64,000 nt of DNA from Geosiphon pyriformis (lineage: Eukaryota; Glomeromycota; Glomeromycetes; Archaeosporales; Geosiphonaceae): the NCBI GenBank assembly GCA_016748015.1, contig JAAOMT010000183.1, forward strand, positions 632,307 through 696,306, read 5' to 3'. A model generated the notes under the pieces. The model did not search any database. It saw only the letters and a program-made list of their open reading frames with translations, and was not told the DNA's origin. A program made the position numbers and the translations under genes. Shown piece by piece: positions 10,181-21,918 of this stretch; position 1 is the first letter of the stretch; each line of letters begins with the position of its first letter.

Positions 10181-11640
10181 GTCTGGGATTAAGTTTGTGG
10201 CATTCTCGACAAACTGTTAGCATTGGTGTTCTTGAATTCTTCTTTGTAATGAACTTTGAGTGAGAATTGTTGCAGATAAGTACTCTATCTTGCATATTTT
10301 CCTTTTAGTTGTGGATTGTTGAGTAATCAAATAAGTTCTTTGTGGTTGGTATATAGGTCAAATGGTTAATTGAGGTAATGTTTTCAAGTCTGTATGGCCC
10401 AATAAATGGTAAGACATTCCAGATCTGTTGTGCTGTAATTTTTTTCTGCTGGGCTCGTGCTACAACTGACATAGGCAACTGGATGTTTTCTATTGTCTGG
10501 TTCTATCTGTGATAAGACTGCTCCTAGAGCATTTTTTGAGACATCTATAGTAACAATAAACTATTTAGTGAAATCTGGGTAAATCAGGATTGGGGAAGTG
10601 ATCAATCACTGCTTGAGATAATCAAATGCCTTCTGTTGATCTTCCTTTCACAAGTACAGTACATATTTGAACAACAAATAATGGAGTGGTTTTGTGATGT
10701 TCAAAAAACCTTTGACAAATTGATGATAATATTCTGCCAATTCTAGAAATCTTTGTAATTCTTTGAGGTTGATTGGGGCTAAAAAATTTTTGACTTTTTG
10801 GACCTTATCTGGATTGGGTTTGACTCCATCTTTGCTGATTATATGTCTTAAGAATTTTAACTTGGTTTTTCCAAAGAAGCATTTATCGGGGTTGAGTTTC
10901 AATCTGGCATTATGAAGGTGTTCGAAGACTTGTTGCAGATGGAGCAAATGATTGTCAAACATTTCAGAGAAAACATTGGTGTTGTCTAGATATACTATGA
11001 CTGATTTCCACAGGATTCCTTTGTATATGATATTCATGAAGCATTGGAATGTGGCAGAAGTGTTGCAGAGTTCAAAAGACATTACATTAAACTCGAAGTT
11101 TCCATCTCAAGTAGTAAACACTGTTTTTCCTTTGTCTTTGGGGTCCATTTCAACTTGCCAATAACCACTTGCTAGATCTAATAACAAGAACCATTTCTTT
11201 TTTCCTAAATTGTCCAGAATTTCTTGGATAAGGGGAGTAGAATAACTATTTCTTCGAATGATGCTGTTTAGTTTCCTGTAGTCCATGCAAAATCATATCT
11301 TTCCATTTTTCTTAGTAACTAGGACTACTGGAGAGGACCAAGGGCTTAACAATTCTTTGATTAAACTATTGTCAAGCATTTGTTATACTTTTTGCTTAAT
11401 TAAGTTATTACCAGATGGGGGTACTTGGTAAGCTTGTTGCTTGATAAGTCGAGCAGCTTCTGTGTTGATTTGGTGTTTTATGATAGTATGTCCAAATTCA
11501 TTTTCGCTGGCAAAAACATCAGCATACTGATTCAGAAGAACTTTGAGTTGCATCTGTTGTAGGATACTTAAGTTTCCTAAATTCAATTTATTGATCTCTT
11601 CTGGTGTAAACAGATAACTTTTTTTTGGCAAATTCTATAC
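10181..11640 (-). pseudogene. Reverse transcriptase and RNase H, element C (broken)
   Basis: RT motifs run from MPKKSYLF-type linker and PSGNNLI through LLLDLASGYW (motif A) to VIVYLDNTNVF (motif C, codons GAC AAC at 10981-10986). The connection region FLRHIISKDGVKPNPDK follows, then RNase H. The second YxDD Asp is Asn and many stops interrupt the frame. The stretch 10648-11082 is the longest open part. Confidence 0.88.
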
Positions 11641-12047
11641 TTGTGACATAATGTCACAGAATAAGAACAATTGTGCAAAATTTGAAATAGACTGGGGTTT
11701 CTCAGGGTTCTAAATATCTGTGGATATAGAACTGATGAGGATTCCTTTAGGAATTTTTATAATATCTTTGGTTGGATTGTGAATAGAGATTTTGAAGTGT
11801 TTATGAGTTTTTACTGATAGATACAAGTTAGTGACATCAGTTAGAAAGCAAATTTCAGGATCGGTTTCAAATAGCAGGGCCTGGTCTTGAATTTTCTGAT
11901 TCACTTTAAGGAGATATTGTCGATAAGGAGGGATGGAAATAATGGTGTCAGTGTAGATAAATTCTATCTGGTCACTGTCTTCCTTTGCAAAATTGACTAG
12001 TACATTTTTTCTTTTACTTGATCCGAACTTATTGATTCCTCGGGCAG
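11641..12047 (-). pseudogene. dUTPase end and beta-rich linker, element C (cut by element B)
   Basis: Starting at the seam with B, the reading gives a GINKFGSSKRKN-like motif 5 of dUTPase. It is followed by a linker of alternating beta-type residues (FKISIHNPTKDIIKIPKGIL) before RT. The other half of the same dUTPase is at 21919-22490. Removing B and one GCAG copy restores the spacing seen in element E. Confidence 0.82.
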
Positions 12048-13030
12048 TGTTACCGGAGGTTTTTGGTCTCTTTTCTTAAATGTTGTTAATGTTGATTTGT
12101 TGTAAATTCACGTTTCCAGGAAGTAGTTGGATCTCCAGTAACTGAATTTATCTTCAAATTATCTCCTATAATTTGAACTTGTTGGGCTTATGAGTGGAAT
12201 GGCCAATTTTGTGCCAGTTGCTTTATGTAGTTATGTTGTAGTAAACGTCAACTCTTTCCCAAGAATTGCTCGTCTGGAAGCTTACTAAAAATGTGTAGTT
12301 ACTTTGCTGTGAAAGTCAACTCTTCTACAGGAATCTCGTCTGTAGGCTACCCTAATGATTGTAATAAGAAAAAAAAATAAAAATAAAAGAAATGTAAAAG
12401 AAATAGGATTTTTATCAAGGGAAACGTTTTTCTATTCAGGTCTGGAGTCACTAACAGTTTACTGAAATTGGTAGCTAATCAATTTCAAAATGTTAGTTGG
12501 GTTTTTGAGAATTTTCTAAGTGCAATAATTTAAAAAATTTGGTTTTTCCAATTATTTGATATTAATTTCTTTTTGTGTATGTAAGAATGATTCTAAGTGA
12601 TAAATCTAAAGTAAGATACATTTTCTCGAAGAGAGAAGCTCTTCTTTTATACAACTTGTCATAACACTATTCTATGAACTTGAACTTTGCTATTTTCTAC
12701 AATTTTGCTGAACTAAAGATATATTTCGGTAAACTACAAGTTATTTCTGTGAACTATTAGATATTTCGGTAAACTATTAATTATTTCAGCAAATTTCTAC
12801 AAATTTCAGCGAACTTTTGAATGTTACATAGTTCAGGGTATTGCATGATTGATCATCGCAATTAGGTTACATTTGTGTTGTGTACAAATTGGGTTATTAA
12901 TTAAATGATAATTTTGAACATTTTGCTAATGTAATAAGTGATAATTTGAAACGATAATATATGCTAATTAATGATAGGAATTATGAGATAGTTTCATGCT
13001 AAATGATATCTCTAATTTTGTCTGGTAACA
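12048..13030 (-). repeat. Element B 3' LTR
   Basis: 983 bp, TGTTAC to GTAACA, same length as its partner at 20936-21918. It contains a TATA box, an A/G-rich tract near 12364-12400 and decayed TTTCGGCGAAC-like repeats near 12700-12825. Confidence 0.95.
12645..12651 (-). promoter_or_regulatory. TATA box in element B 3' LTR
   Basis: The minus strand reads GTTGTATAAAAGAAGAGC. The same site occurs at 21533-21539, 35342-35348, 8932-8938 and, on the plus strand, 55679-55685. A short inverted repeat (GAAGAGCTTCTCTCTTC) follows immediately. Confidence 0.6.
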
Positions 13031-13718
13031 TAATCTCCTCCTCAAGACTGAGCTCTGTTGAAGTCCAAGTACTGTCTGTTATTTCCAGATAATAATCCAA
13101 AATTATTGAAGAAATTTGGTCTGAAAATTGTTGAAATTTCAGTTCTGTAAGCTTTCCAATGTATTAAATCTTCAAAGGTTGAAAAATTGGGTTTTGTAGT
13201 ACGTTTTCACAGATGTGGAATAGGTCATAAAGTCTAAGAGCAGCTCTAAGCCTATAACAACTGTTTGTTAATTCAGCTGTTGTCTTGAATTCATTGTGGA
13301 GTTGTTTCTGAATAGCTTTTTTTGTGAGGTTTGCTGTTGTAAGTTCCAGTTTCCATTCGTAGAGTGTTTTTCCAATGTGAAAATATCTATAGATTAGAGG
13401 ATATTCAGTGTTTTTCTCATTGAGACACAGTTGAAGTTTTTGTTGACTTGTAGCATTTGGTGAGATACTAATCAGAATGAGCATTAGATTTTCTCTTAAA
13501 GCAAGCTTTAAAAGTTCTGGCAGGTGAATTCTAGTATAACTTCTTGTGTTCTTTTTATATGAATGATATTTTTGTGAATTTGGGGCTAAATTTGTAACTA
13601 CTTCTGTTTGGGTATAATTTATGTGGTTTCCAGTAATAGTAATGGATAATTCAGGTATTGTTTTTAAAGCTAACATTAGTTTTTGGGATAATTGTTGAAT
13701 GTTTTAAGGAATAGTCAT
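12999..13718 (-). pseudogene. Post-integrase ORF of element B (unknown function)
   Basis: A 240-codon frame begins at the ATG 13716-13718 (MTIP), about 115 bases after the pol stop. It ends with TAG at 12999-13001, inside the LTR, after reading through the polypurine tract as LSLEEEIMLPDKI. Two stops break it, at the fifth codon (CGA-like to TAA) and near 13164. The longest open piece is 170 codons. Conserved blocks shared with A include YFHIGKTLYEW, CYRLRAALRLYDLF, and GKLTELKFQQFSDQI. There is no membrane segment or known motif. Confidence 0.8.
13031..13045 (-). other. Polypurine tract of element B
   Basis: On the minus strand TTGAGGAGGAGATTA directly precedes the LTR. Confidence 0.8.
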
Positions 13719-13833
13719 TATAAGCACTTGAAAAAAATAAAAATTTATTTTTGGTTTATGGGTTTTTATGTTATTTTTGTTTTGTTTTTGTGAGATTGTT
13801 CTAAATTATAAAAGAATAACTAGTAAAATTAAA

Positions 13834-15220
13834 TTAAGTATTCAGGTTGAAAGGTTGTTTAATGATAACTATTGGTTCTAAGTTTCAGGGAATATCTTTG
13901 GGACTGATCAAAGGGGAATATGTACCAATTTGTGGAATTAATGGTTCAGAATTGTTTCTGGAATGATAGTGTTTCAAACGATCTCCATGTGCAACTTTTG
14001 CTAGGATTTTGTTATCAAGTCTTAGCTTGTATGATCTATTGCCTAGGACTTTATGGATAAAGAATGGTCTATCCCATTTATTTTCAAATTTTCCACTCCA
14101 TTGTTTTTCAGCTTTAGTTCTGTGTAAAAGAACTTTGTTTCCAATTTTGAATTTATTGGTGACTGAATGTAATTTATCATCATGCCGTTCTTTTTGTTGA
14201 GCTTGGGAGTGTTCAATATGGGTGGCTGCTATTTGTTGTTTTCCTTCCAATGTGCTAAGCAGAGTGTAGGCTCTTCGCTGAAGTGTTTCTTGGAAATTGT
14301 TTTCATCAATCAGTTGTGCTGGGTATGTTTCCACTGTGAAACTAATTGGTAATGTTGCCATCCTTCCATAAGTTAAATCAAATGGTGTGTGTTTTGTGGT
14401 ATCTTGTTTTAATGTCCTATATACTAATAACACTGATGGAATAAAGAGATCCCATTCTTGCCCAAAATTGGTTGAGACTTTGGCTAATGACTCACACAAT
14501 GTTCTGTTAAAATGTTCTACAAGTCTATTTGTTTGTGGATGATAGGACGAAAACAGAGGTCTTTTGACATTGAATCATTCGCAAATTTTTTGTATCAGGT
14601 TGTTCACAAAGTGTGTCCCCTGATCAGATAAAAGTTCAATTGGACATCCATGTCTACAAATGATGTCTTCATAGATGAAATTTGCTACTGATTTTGCATC
14701 TGCTTGTTGAATGGTTCTGGCTTCGGGCCATTTAATAAGATAGTTTACAGCTACTGCAATATAACGGTTTCCTTGAGTGGTGATAGATAGTGGTCCGACT
14801 AAATTGATACCAATTCAGTCAAAGGGTTGTCCAACTTTGATTGGATTTAATGGTTCAGTAGAGTGTGTTCCTTCTCTTCTTTGACAACTATCACAAGATT
14901 CGACATATTCATGAATGTCTTTTCTCATTCGAGGCCAAAAGTAGTATTCTAATGTTCTTTGGGTGGTGCTATCTTTTTCAAAGTGTGCTGATAAAGGATC
15001 TGAGTGCATGTTGTATAATATGGTTTCTTTTTCTTGTTCTTGTATTAATCTGAGTGGTTTGTTTGGATTTTTGAAATTTTGATGATAAATAATGTTGTTG
15101 TGTAGAAAATATTGTTTGGCTTGTTATTGTAGTTAATGTTTTTCATCTGGAGACTAATCTGTTGGGATTGTTAATGTTTCCAAATATTGTTTGAGATTGT
15201 TGTAGTTTTTTGAATTCATT
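13834..15220 (-). pseudogene. Integrase, element B (broken)
   Basis: The HHCC domain (H-x-DPLSAHF, CDSCQRREG), core (GINLVGPL, SDQGTHF, NRLVEHF) and C-terminal GPY/F-like block (WSGKFENKWDRPFFI, GNRSYKLRLD) are all present in one frame. The first catalytic Asp is Asn (ATC AAT, 14803-14808). Stops occur in the N-terminal domain, in the core, and at DIP-stop-NLEP near 13885, where relatives have Arg. Pol ends with TAA at 13834-13836. Confidence 0.9.
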
Positions 15221-15264
15221 GTTTGTTGGCTCTTTTGGTTGGTTAAGTTGAGTGTTGGTTTTTG

Positions 15265-16770
15265 TGTTTTCTAATCTTGTCTCATTCTAGAAAGACAGTC
15301 AACATTAGTGTGGAGTTTTCCTGGTTTGTGATGTACTATGTATTAATAGTTTGCTAGAAATCCTGTTCATCAGGTTTGTTTTACATTCAGCTGAGTATTT
15401 TTGTTCTGAAGCCATTTGAGTCCAATATTATCAGTAATAATATCAAATTCTTTAGGCCTGAGATAAAGGTTGAAGTGGTGTAAAGCCCAAATTACAGCTG
15501 CTGTTTCTAGTTCTGTGGCAGAGTAGTTTTTCTCAGCTGGTTTTAATGTTCTGCTAGCATAAACAATTACTCACTCATTTTCATTGTCATCTAGTTGTAA
15601 TAAGATGGCACCAAAGGCAGTATACGAAGCATCTGTAGCTAGTCAAAATCAGTTGCTGAAATCTGGGTAGGTGAGAATTGGAGCTGTTGTCAGTTTTTCT
15701 TTGAGAATTTCAAAAGCTTTTTGGTGTTCGGTAGTCCATTTGTATTCAACGTTTTTGGTGGTGAGCTGGTTGAGGGGTTTTGCAATTTTGGAGAATCCTT
15801 TGATAAACTTTCGATAGTAGAATGCTAATTCTATGAATCCTCTTAGTTCTGAAGTGTTTTGAGGAGTTTTGAAGTTTTTGACAATGCTGATTTTTCTAGG
15901 ATCCAGTTTGATTCCATCTTTACTAATGATATGCCCAAGGAAGACCAAGCTTGTTTTTCCAAAGTAGCATTTTTTGATGTTGAGTTTTAGTCCTGCTTTT
16001 TGTAATCATTGAAAAACTTTTCACAAGTGTTTTAAGTGTAATTCGAATGATGGAGAATAAACATCAGTATTGTCAAGATAAATGACTACTGACTTCCAAA
16101 AAAGTCCTTGGTACACAACATCCATTAATCTTTGAAACGTTGCTGGTGCATTGCATAATCCGAAAAGCATTACATTGAACTCATAATTTCTGTCTTGGGT
16201 GGTGAATACTGTCTTGGGGCGATCTTTGAGATCCATAGCAACTTGCCAGTAACCACTTTCTAAATCTAGTGTTGAAAAGTATTTGGATTTTCCAAGGGCA
16301 TCTAACATGTCATCAATTCGGAGAAGGGGGTAGGCATCTCTAATTGTAACACTATTGAGTTGTCAATAGTCAACACAAAATCAGATCTTTCCATTTTTCT
16401 TTTTAACTAACACTATAGGTGAAGCCCAAGGACTCATGGAGAGTTGGATGAGCCCATTGTTAAGCATTCATTGTACTTCTTTTCAGATGAATTGGTGGCT
16501 TTCTGAAGCAACTCGATATGCTTGTTGTCTTCTTGGTTTGGCATCTCTTGTATAAATTTGGTGTTGGACCAAATTGGTTCTTCCTAAGTCATTGTTGTTT
16601 TCAGCAAAGATATCGGCAAATTCTGTAATTAGCTCTTTGAGCTGGGTCTGTTGTTGTGGTTCAAGTTGTCCCATGTTGATTTGAGACAATTTTTCCATAA
16701 CAACATGGTAGTTTTTGGAGCTGGGGTTTGGGTTGATTTTTGGTAGTGAATGTTTGATAATTTCAGAGAA
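15265..16770 (-). pseudogene. Reverse transcriptase and RNase H, element B (broken)
   Basis: RT runs from the linker SQINMGQLEPQQQ through FSTLDLESGYW and VVIYLDNTDVY, where the second Asp of YxDD is Asn (GAC AAT, 16069-16074). The connection is VFLGHIISKDGIK and RNase H begins with LATDAS. At least four Arg positions (near 16485, 16466, 16385 and 16365) have become TGA, the product of CGA by one C-to-T change. The frame is otherwise continuous with the flanking domains. Confidence 0.9.
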
Positions 16771-16782
16771 ATCGGGAACTGT

Positions 16783-17727
16783 TTAGGGTAATTCTTGTTG
16801 AAATATATTACTGTGAATAACTCCAATTTCTAAATTATTTAATAAAATTATGGGGTAATTATTGGGGTTGTAAAAAGTAACTTGGACTTTCTTTGTTCCT
16901 TCTGAAATATAAATGTTTGGGATCGAAATATTATGTTCCAAGCAGATTTGTTCATTGGATTCAAAAATTTGTTGTGTGGTTGTTGGCTTTGAGCAGATGT
17001 AGATTTCCGGATGTTTTTCAAAGGGTAAGATGGTAATTAGTTGTGGAAGTCTGAGAATCTGGTGGAATTCATTCTGTGTGTTAAGAGCTATATTAACTGG
17101 AACTGTGAATCGTCCAGTTGAACCAAAATCTTGGGTTCCTCTATCACTTTTTCCTAATTGTTCTCTTTGATTAACTAGTTGCAAACCTGAAATGTTGATT
17201 AAGGGTAGGTAAATAGCTTGGGCAATTTTTTCAGCATGTTCAATCTTGAATGGTTTGTCAGTTTCATTTTGAAGCATCACTGTAATGTTTCCAGTATATC
17301 CAGCATTGATTATTCCTCCTCTGACATTGATTTCTTTGCTTGCCAGAAAGGACCGGAAGGTGATTTGAACTATTGCTCCTAGTGGGATTTCGAGTGCAAT
17401 TTTGAGGTTGATTTTTGTGAGAGATTTGGGTTTGAGAACAAGAGTATCCTTGCCTGGATATTTTAGGTCATATCCAGCATCAATTTTGTGTGCTTTTTCG
17501 GATTTTATTCCTTGTCCATTGTTGTTGAAGTATTTAAGTTGTAAGGCAAGCTGATTTTTGATAAGGTAGATGGATATTGTTTCAATTTCTTCTATTGCTT
17601 CAGGTTCTCCAAATTCAATTTCGTTTTCATCATTTTTGCTGGGCAAAGGAATACTAAGAGCATAGCATTCAGAACACCACTGTTCATCACAAGGCATAAT
17701 GCATTCTTCACATAGTCTAATGTTCAT
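16783..17727 (-). CDS. Small Cys cluster plus dUTPase domain, element B gag-pol segment
   Basis: This open 314-codon stretch begins LCEECIMPCDEQWCSEC, a tight Cys cluster, followed by an acidic linker. The five dUTPase motifs follow: DAGYDLKYPG, FRSFLASKE, INAGYTGNI, AEKIAQAIYLPL and RGTQDFGSTGRF. The usual Asp in motif 3 (IDAGY) is Asn here, so activity is doubtful. A beta-rich segment (VTFYNPNNYPIILLNN, EIGVIHSNIF) closes the stretch before a stop at 16782. It is part of the polyprotein, not a separate gene. Confidence 0.88.
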   Translation of the reverse strand: MNIRLCEECIMPCDEQWCSECYALSIPLPSKNDENEIEFGEPEAIEEIETISIYLIKNQLALQLKYFNNNGQGIKSEKAHKIDAGYDLKYPGKDTLVLKPKSLTKINLKIALEIPLGAIVQITFRSFLASKEINVRGGIINAGYTGNITVMLQNETDKPFKIEHAEKIAQAIYLPLINISGLQLVNQREQLGKSDRGTQDFGSTGRFTVPVNIALNTQNEFHQILRLPQLITILPFEKHPEIYICSKPTTTQQIFESNEQICLEHNISIPNIYISEGTKKVQVTFYNPNNYPIILLNNLEIGVIHSNIFQQELP

Positions 17728-18480
17728 TTGCTCTAATCATTGAATTTGAGCTTCTTGGATTGGTTAGGTGTGACTTGCAATTTGGTGGTAGACTTCTACT
17801 TCATCTTCATAATCGAATCCAGCTAATTTCATAGTGTATTTAATATATTCTGTTTCCTTCATTTGATGAACATTTTCTTTGGTAGCTCTATTAATTAATG
17901 CCATTGCTAGGTCGAAAATCATCTCGGCATCATAGAGGTAGTGATAAAGTTTGTTGAAAGCACTGTTGTATGCTGTATTAAAGAGTGTTCCTCTTTTTAC
18001 TTTTTCTAAAATTGATAAAGCATATTGGCAGGTCTGATTGCAGACTCCTCCTCTTATGGCTACATCAATCTAATTGCATTCTTCTGGTAGCATATCTCCA
18101 CAAGTCAAACAAGAGGTGTTATTCCATTTTCTGTTCCTTTTTATTAGATGGCCCCATTGTTTTCTGTGACAAGCCTTACAGTAATAACAAGTATGATTTT
18201 CATATTCTTCTTCAGGTGAAATGCAGGCTCCCATTGACAATAGTTTCTTGTGGCAGTTCTTACATTTAAAGGGAATATAGGGGTGTTGTTTCTTTGGTTC
18301 AGGTTTTGAGTAAGGGATATTCCATCCAGAGGTTTTGAGTTCAGAGTGTGGAATAAAATGTTCTTGTTCTGTTTCATCAGCCCAGTTGGACGTTGATCCA
18401 AGAGCCATGAATGTTTCAATGAGGGGTTTTTCCTCTTCCGGTTTGAATTCAAAAGCCGGGGTTTTTCCAGAGCATTTGTT
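17728..18480 (-). pseudogene. Cys-rich (probable zinc-binding) module, element B
   Basis: CKNCHKK, CYYCKACHRKQWG, CLTCGDMLPEECN and VCNQTCQYAL repeat the pattern seen in A, then a helical tail with KLYHYLYDAEMIFD. A Trp after EECN has become TAG near 18068. The module joins protease to dUTPase in the same frame. Confidence 0.75.
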
Positions 18481-19134
18481 GAATGTACCACAAGTGGCAG
18501 GTACCTGGGTGTGTTGTTCTTGGTAAGAGATTGTTAACTCTTGTGTTTCCCAATTCAGATTAGCATTGGCTTTTTGAAACCAATCATTTCTGACGAGAGC
18601 TTGGTATTGGGGTGCATCCATTACAAGAACTTTGACTGGAATAGTGATTCCATCAAGAGTGAACAGAAAATTGTCAATTTCTCCTACTGGGGTCTTTTTC
18701 ATGTTATCAGCAGTGACAATTACTGTTTGAGCTGGTTGGTTGACATTTCTCTTCAACTATTGCATTAACTGGTAGATGATAATGCTTCTGGTGGATCCAC
18801 TGTTTAGAATCAAGCGAATTGTCTTTCCTTCAACTTCTGTTTCAGTGTACATAGCTGTGATTGCTTTTTGTTCATTGGCGGCTGCATTGCTAAGCAGAAA
18901 TGGTGACTCATTTGCTTCAAACTCAAAAGGGAATATATCTGAAAGGTTAGTGTTTTCAGCGATTCTGGCTGGTGGGATTGTGGTGGGAGTATAGGAAAGG
19001 TTTTGTTGTTGTGCTGCAGCTCTACCTTCCAAAGGTGCAGTATGGTAAAAATCCTGTTCTTCTGGCATTGTTAAATAACTGGGCTGAGTGTGGTAGTGGT
19101 TGGGTCTTGGTTGAGTGAAATTTTGGGGAACCAA
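18481..19134 (-). pseudogene. Aspartic protease with linker, element B
   Basis: The protease core reads IRLILNSGSTRSIIIYQ, with the catalytic Asp of DSG changed to Asn, then VMDAPQYQALVRNDW and ATCGTFNK. A stop at 18757 replaces Gln in QQL. The upstream linker (HYHTQPSYLTMPEEQ, EGRAAAQQQN) is nearly the same as in A. Confidence 0.85.
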
Positions 19135-19212
19135 TTGGTTGTTCGAACTGATTCTATTGTTGTTTACTTGGTATCAGTTTTGTGGTGTAAATTGATTTTG
19201 TGTAATCAGTCT

Positions 19213-20934
19213 TTAAGCAGGTACTTGATAATGTTGTGTGGGTGGTTGTTGGTATTGCTGTTGGATTGGTTGTGGGGTGGGCTGATAATAGTTATTTTGG
19301 TATTGGGGTCTTGGTGGATAGTAAGCTGGTGGTAGTAGTTGATAATAAGATTGCTGTGGTGGAGGGTAACGTTGATTACTCCTATTTTGTTGGTCTCGTT
19401 GTAGCTTTCTGCAATCTCTTTTCCAGTGGCCAGAGTTTCCACAGTAATGGCAATTCTGAGGCTGGTTATTAGAAAGTGGTGCAAAGTTATTTTGATTTCG
19501 TTTTTGGGGTGGTTGATATCTTTGGGGTTGCTGTTGTTGTTGATTGGTGAAATAGTTTTCAACCTTCTTTGTAAGTTGGTCAATTTTTTCCTCAGCTGCT
19601 GAACTGGTTTTTTCAATTGCCAAATTTACAAGTTTTGTGCGATTGGCCTTTTCCATGGCCATTTCGTATCTTTTCGCATGCTGTATAGCAGAGTTTAAAT
19701 CTTCTGGCGCATGTGGGCGAATCTTTTTAATTAGTTTATCTTTTAGACCAGTGATAAATTGATCCAAGATTAGAGCATCAGAATAATAATTGTTTGTTTT
19801 GAGTTGGTGAATTTGTCTAAGAAGTTTGTTGAATTTCCCAATATAAGTCATAACAGATTCGGAGGGTTCTTGTTTGATATTTCGAAAACGATTGCGAAGG
19901 GTAATAGAGGTATTATTGTCAGTGAACTGTTTAAGGAAGGCTGCTTTGAAAGTGTTCCAATCATTGAATGGGATGGCCAAGTTTTCAAACCATTCTTCTA
20001 CTGTTCCTTTAAGAAAGTAGGGAATTGTTCTTAACATTCTGGCAGCATTCCATCTATTTGCATCTCCAGCTTTAGTAACTTGGTCAAGCCATTCTTGGGG
20101 GCTGGTCTCAATGTCTTCTCCATTAAATTCAGGGATTTTTGTGATGTATGTTGTCATTTTGTCTTTTTCATTTTCACTGTCTATTGATTCTTTTTCAGAT
20201 ATTTCAGGTTCATTTTCTTCGTTCGCTGCTGTCTCAGAGTGTTCACTTTGATTTTCAGCTAGAAAGTCAAGGAGATTGGAACTAGTTTGAAGGAATTCTT
20301 GTTGTCTGATGGGACTTCTGAGTGATGTAAAATTTTCTGGTCTTGCAAATCGATTCAAAGGTAAATTAGGCGTTTGTGCTTGTGCAAATGAAGCTAGAAA
20401 AAGTGTAATAGTAAGTGGAAGTTTTGAACTGGTTCCTTGTTCAGGTGTTTGTAAATAATTGGCAGTTGTTTTTGGTAGTGTTGGAGTATTTGGGGTAGTT
20501 TTTGAGTATTGCTTCAATTTGTTTTTGCCTTTGTTGCTTGTTTCTGTTTCCGATTTAAAATCAATAGAGTATTGAGACTGCACTGGATATATTTCTTCAC
20601 AGTATTTGATAATGTTAAAATTAAGTTTGTGAAAGTAAGTGGCAAGTGTTTTGCTGTTAAGGTTTTCAGTTCCCAACTGTGAATAGTGTGCTAAATTATT
20701 GTAAAGATTGCTTCTAACTTCTGAAATATTGTAATTTCCAAAAAGATAATTGTTGATGCAGTTTTCAATGTATTGGTATACTGATTTCTTGACAACTTTA
20801 ATTCCATCTGGAATGTTGAATCTTTGCTTGCAGTGGGTGTAAATTGATTGGTAATACTCTAGAGTTGTTGCATCTGGTGTGGTTGCCACTTTGAATTTTG
20901 TTGTTGTTTTGTTATTTCCATGGGAGAGCACCAA
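19213..20934 (-). pseudogene. Gag, element B (long open part of gag-pol)
   Basis: About 570 codons are open up to a TAA at 19210-19212. The frame opens right after the LTR with no ATG near its start; the conserved AAA-GTG is at 20889 and the first capsid-type ATG at 20157 (MTTYITKIPEFNGED). Domains are a helical N-terminal region to about residue 130, a Ser/Thr/Pro linker, a Gag capsid domain (FLKGTVEEWFENLAI to LDQFITGLKDKLIKK), a coiled Lys-rich part, and a CCHC knuckle (CHYCGNSGHWKRDC) followed by a Gln/Pro/Tyr-rich tail. Gag and pol share one frame. Confidence 0.87.
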
Positions 20935-20935
20935 A
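20921..20935 (-). other. Primer binding site candidate, element B
   Basis: TTTGGTGCTCTCCCA follows the LTR on the minus strand. The TTTGGTGCTC core is shared with A, C, E and G. Confidence 0.55.
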
Positions 20936-21918
20936 TGTTACCGCAGGTTTTTGGTCTCTTTTTTTAAATGTTGTTAATGTTGATTTGTTGTGAATTCACG
21001 TTTCCAGGAAGTAGTTGGACCTCCAGTAACTGAATTTATCTTCAAATTATCTTCTATAATTTGAACTTGCTGGGCTTATGAGTAGAATGGCCAATTCCAT
21101 GCCAGTTGCTTTATGTAGTTACGTTGTAGTAAACATCAACTCTTTCCCAGGAATTGCTCATCTGGAAGCTTACTAAAAATGTGTAGTTACTTTGCTGTGA
21201 AAGTCAACTTTTCTACAGGAATCTTGTCTGTAGGCTACTCTAATAATTATAATAAGAAAAGAAAAAAAAAATAAAAGAAATGTAAAAAAAATAGGATTTT
21301 TATCAAGGGAAACGTTTTTCTATCCAGGCCTGGAGTCACTAACAGTTTACTGAAATTGGTAGCTAATCAATTTCAAAACGTTAGTTGGGTTTTTGAGAAT
21401 TTTCCAAGTGCAATAATTTAAAGAATTTGGTTTTTCGAATTATTTGATATTTATTTCTTTTTGTGTGTATAGAAATGATTCTAAGTGATAAATCTAAAGT
21501 AAGATACATTTTCTCGAAGAGAGAAGCTCTTCTTTTATACAACTTGTTGTAACACTATTCTATGAACTTGAACTTTGCTATTTTCTACAATTTTGCTGAA
21601 CTAAAGATACATTTCGGTGAACTACAAATTATTTCTGCAAACTATTAGATATTTCGGTAAACTATCAATTATTTCAGCAAATTTTTACAAATTTCAGCAA
21701 ACTTTTGAATATTACATAGTTCAGGGTATTGCATGATTGATCATCGCAATTAGGTTACATTTGTGTTGTGTACAAATTGGATTATTAATTAAATAATAAT
21801 TTTGAACATTTTGCTAATGTAATAAGTGATAATTTGAAACGATAATATATGCTAATTAATGATAGGAATTATAAGATAATTTCATGCTAAATAATATCTC
21901 TAATTTCATCTAGTAACA
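20936..21918 (-). repeat. Element B 5' LTR
   Basis: 983 bp, TGTTAC to GTAACA, with TTTTATA at 21533-21539. Flanked on the right by GCAG, the target duplication. Confidence 0.95.

Larger units (their letters stand above)
12048..21918 (-). mobile_element. Element B: full-length Ty3/gypsy retrotransposon, 9,871 bp
   Basis: Two 983-bp LTRs flank an internal region with PBS, gag-pol, post-integrase ORF and polypurine tract. The target duplication is GCAG (12044-12047 and 21919-21922), within the dUTPase of element C. Gag-pol lies in a single frame from about 20934 to the TAA at 13834-13836, with stop codons but no frameshift that I can find. The two LTRs differ almost only by transitions. It belongs to the same family as A, H and S but a different subgroup from A and S. 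Confidence 0.95.

Noticed and set aside
13834-20934. Alternative genetic code (TGA or TAG read as an amino acid)
   Set aside because: TGA replaces both Arg and Trp, TAA and TAG replace Gln and Trp, and the same sites are sense codons in sister copies. This is mutation, not reassignment.
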